The notes under the pieces: generated by a model
Databases searched by the model: none
What the model was told of the DNA's origin: nothing
The model's input: the letters and a program-made list of their open reading frames with translations, nothing else
Shown here: in pieces, positions 33,608-34,221 of the stretch
Position numbering within the stretch: the first letter of the stretch is position 1
Layout: every line of letters begins with the position of its first letter
Position numbers and translations under genes: made by a program
Source of the DNA: SYAN01 sp049459795
GTDB taxonomy: Bacteria > Actinomycetota > Actinomycetes > Nanopelagicales > Nanopelagicaceae
Reading direction: 5' to 3'
NCBI GenBank assembly: GCA_049459795.1
Contig: JBMUDS010000009.1
Span: 1-34,221, forward strand
DNA length: 34,221 nucleotides

Positions 33608-33650
33608 CCTTCACCTGACCGTAACGAACACGTAACAGGTCCTTACCCGA
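33608..33650 (+). promoter_or_regulatory. Four 11-bp-spaced half-sites, possible PhoP/RegX3-type operator
   Basis: TTCAC (33610), GTAAC (33621), GTAAC (33632) and TTACC (33643) begin exactly 11 bp apart. OmpR-family phosphate regulators of Actinobacteria bind direct repeats related to GTTCACC with an 11 bp period. The block ends about 20 bp before the AACTAT box at 33670-33675, which is 6 bases before the GTG of the next gene, as expected for an activator overlapping the -35 region. Confidence 0.5.
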
Positions 33651-33681
33651 ATCAGCCCACACCCCCTGCAACTATCCGCGC

Positions 33682-34221
33682 GTGAAAACCACACAGCAGC
33701 CACATGCGAATCGCGCATTCAGCCCGATCCGTCGTCTTCTCTCAGCCACGAACGCTCTCGCGCTCCTGGCATCCACATTCGTTGTGCTTGCTTCCCCGCA
33801 GGCATCTGCAAACACGTTTGCCGTACCTGCAGCACCGACAGTCGTTCGCGCGACCGTCACATCCAATGGAATTCAAGTCAAGTTCCAGACCGTGACCGCA
33901 CAACCACGAGTCACCCATTACATCGTCACTGGTGGCGCAGGAACATGTCCCATCATGGTTCCGGCAAGCACGAGCGGTAGCGTCAGATTGCCACTGACAG
34001 CTACAGGACTCTCAGTAACGCCACAAGTACATGCAGTCAACGCATATGGAGTCTCTGCACCAGCGAAGTTCAAGACCTTCACTGCGGAACAGCTCGCCAA
34101 TGTGAATATTTCGTCGACGCTGAAATCAGTGCAGATACTTCAACTCAGTGACTTCCATGGAGCCATCGAAGGTTCATCAAGCAATGCCGGTGCGGCTCTC
34201 TTGACGAGCGCATTCGCCGCT
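33682..34221 (+). CDS. Secreted 5'-nucleotidase/UshA-type metallophosphoesterase (partial, 3' end off window)
   Basis: The first 180 residues are visible and the frame is open to the right edge. Residues 1-43 are a signal peptide: basic start with RR at 17-18, hydrophobic core about 24-37, cleavage after ASA (41-43). Residues about 48-135 are a fibronectin-III-like domain (VPAAPTVVRATVTSNGIQVKF to YGVSAPAKFKTF). At 151-163 VQILQLSDFHGAIEG gives the first metallophosphoesterase block, DFHG, with D157 and H159 as metal ligands, and NAGAALL follows as in the 5'-nucleotidase family. It probably dephosphorylates extracellular nucleotides. The GTG start at 33682 follows an AACTAT box by 6 bases. 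It is divergent from the SOS operon. Substrate remains open because the C-terminal domain is missing. Confidence 0.85.
   Translation, partial: MKTTQQPHANRAFSPIRRLLSATNALALLASTFVVLASPQASANTFAVPAAPTVVRATVTSNGIQVKFQTVTAQPRVTHYIVTGGAGTCPIMVPASTSGSVRLPLTATGLSVTPQVHAVNAYGVSAPAKFKTFTAEQLANVNISSTLKSVQILQLSDFHGAIEGSSSNAGAALLTSAFAA

Noticed and set aside
1..34221. Frequent GATC and TCGATC words across the window
   Set aside because: They are visible in most genes, but I could not count them against expectation, and they may simply reflect GAT/ATC codon use; a k-mer test on the genome would decide.
1..34221. CRISPR arrays, tRNA or rRNA genes, transposases, integrases
   Set aside because: I looked for repeat-spacer patterns, cloverleaf ends, and mobile-element proteins and saw none.

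Overview
The window is a slice of an actinobacterial chromosome of intermediate G+C (roughly 50-55% by eye). The evidence is the gene order of the division and cell-wall (dcw) cluster with mraZ, sepF, yggT and ftsQ; a MurE with the DNPR signature of meso-diaminopimelate ligases; a DUF3040 membrane protein; a long Actinomycetes-type IleS; a DnaE1/DnaE2 pair; and several genes whose start codon lies 6-7 bases after a TANNNT -10 box, as in leaderless actinobacterial transcripts. The very compact operons suggest a small-genome planktonic actinobacterium, but I cannot name a genus.

Layout. Positions 1-4831 (minus strand) form one operon: a DksA/TraR zinc-finger protein with a histone-like tail, lspA, rluD and the 5' three-quarters of dnaE1, which runs off the left edge. 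Its promoter faces that of ileS (4867-8010, plus) across only 35 bp. Positions 8072-24787 (minus) hold the dcw cluster, transcribed from right to left: rsmH, ftsL, ftsI, murE, murF, mraY, murD, ftsW, murG, murC, ftsQ, ftsZ, pgeF, yggS, sepF, yggT. mraZ (24995-25426) lies upstream with a promoter rich in possible MraZ boxes. Most neighbours overlap by 1-14 bp or are separated by a few bases. Extra leaderless promoters appear before pgeF and sepF, and ftsZ has a leader with a hairpin.

Positions 25607-28273 (plus) encode a three-gene NodI/NodJ- or DrrAB-like ABC exporter of unknown substrate. A DUF3040 gene follows on the minus strand. Positions 28708-33506 (minus) form a DNA-damage operon, DUF6504 - dnaE2 - dinB, behind a good -35/-10 promoter whose -10 box abuts a palindromic LexA box. 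It looks like a translesion mutasome in which a catalytically intact DinB takes the place usually held by ImuA'/ImuB. At the right edge (33682 onward, plus) begins a secreted 5'-nucleotidase-like phosphoesterase, preceded by four half-sites spaced 11 bp apart that resemble a PhoP/RegX3-type phosphate-response operator.

I saw no rRNA, tRNA, CRISPR array, insertion sequence or prophage. The region is mainly core chromosome. The most interesting parts are the SOS mutasome operon, the possible phosphate operator, the mraZ promoter, the lysine-rich DksA tail, the repeat tail of FtsI and the FtsZ nucleotide-loop substitution.
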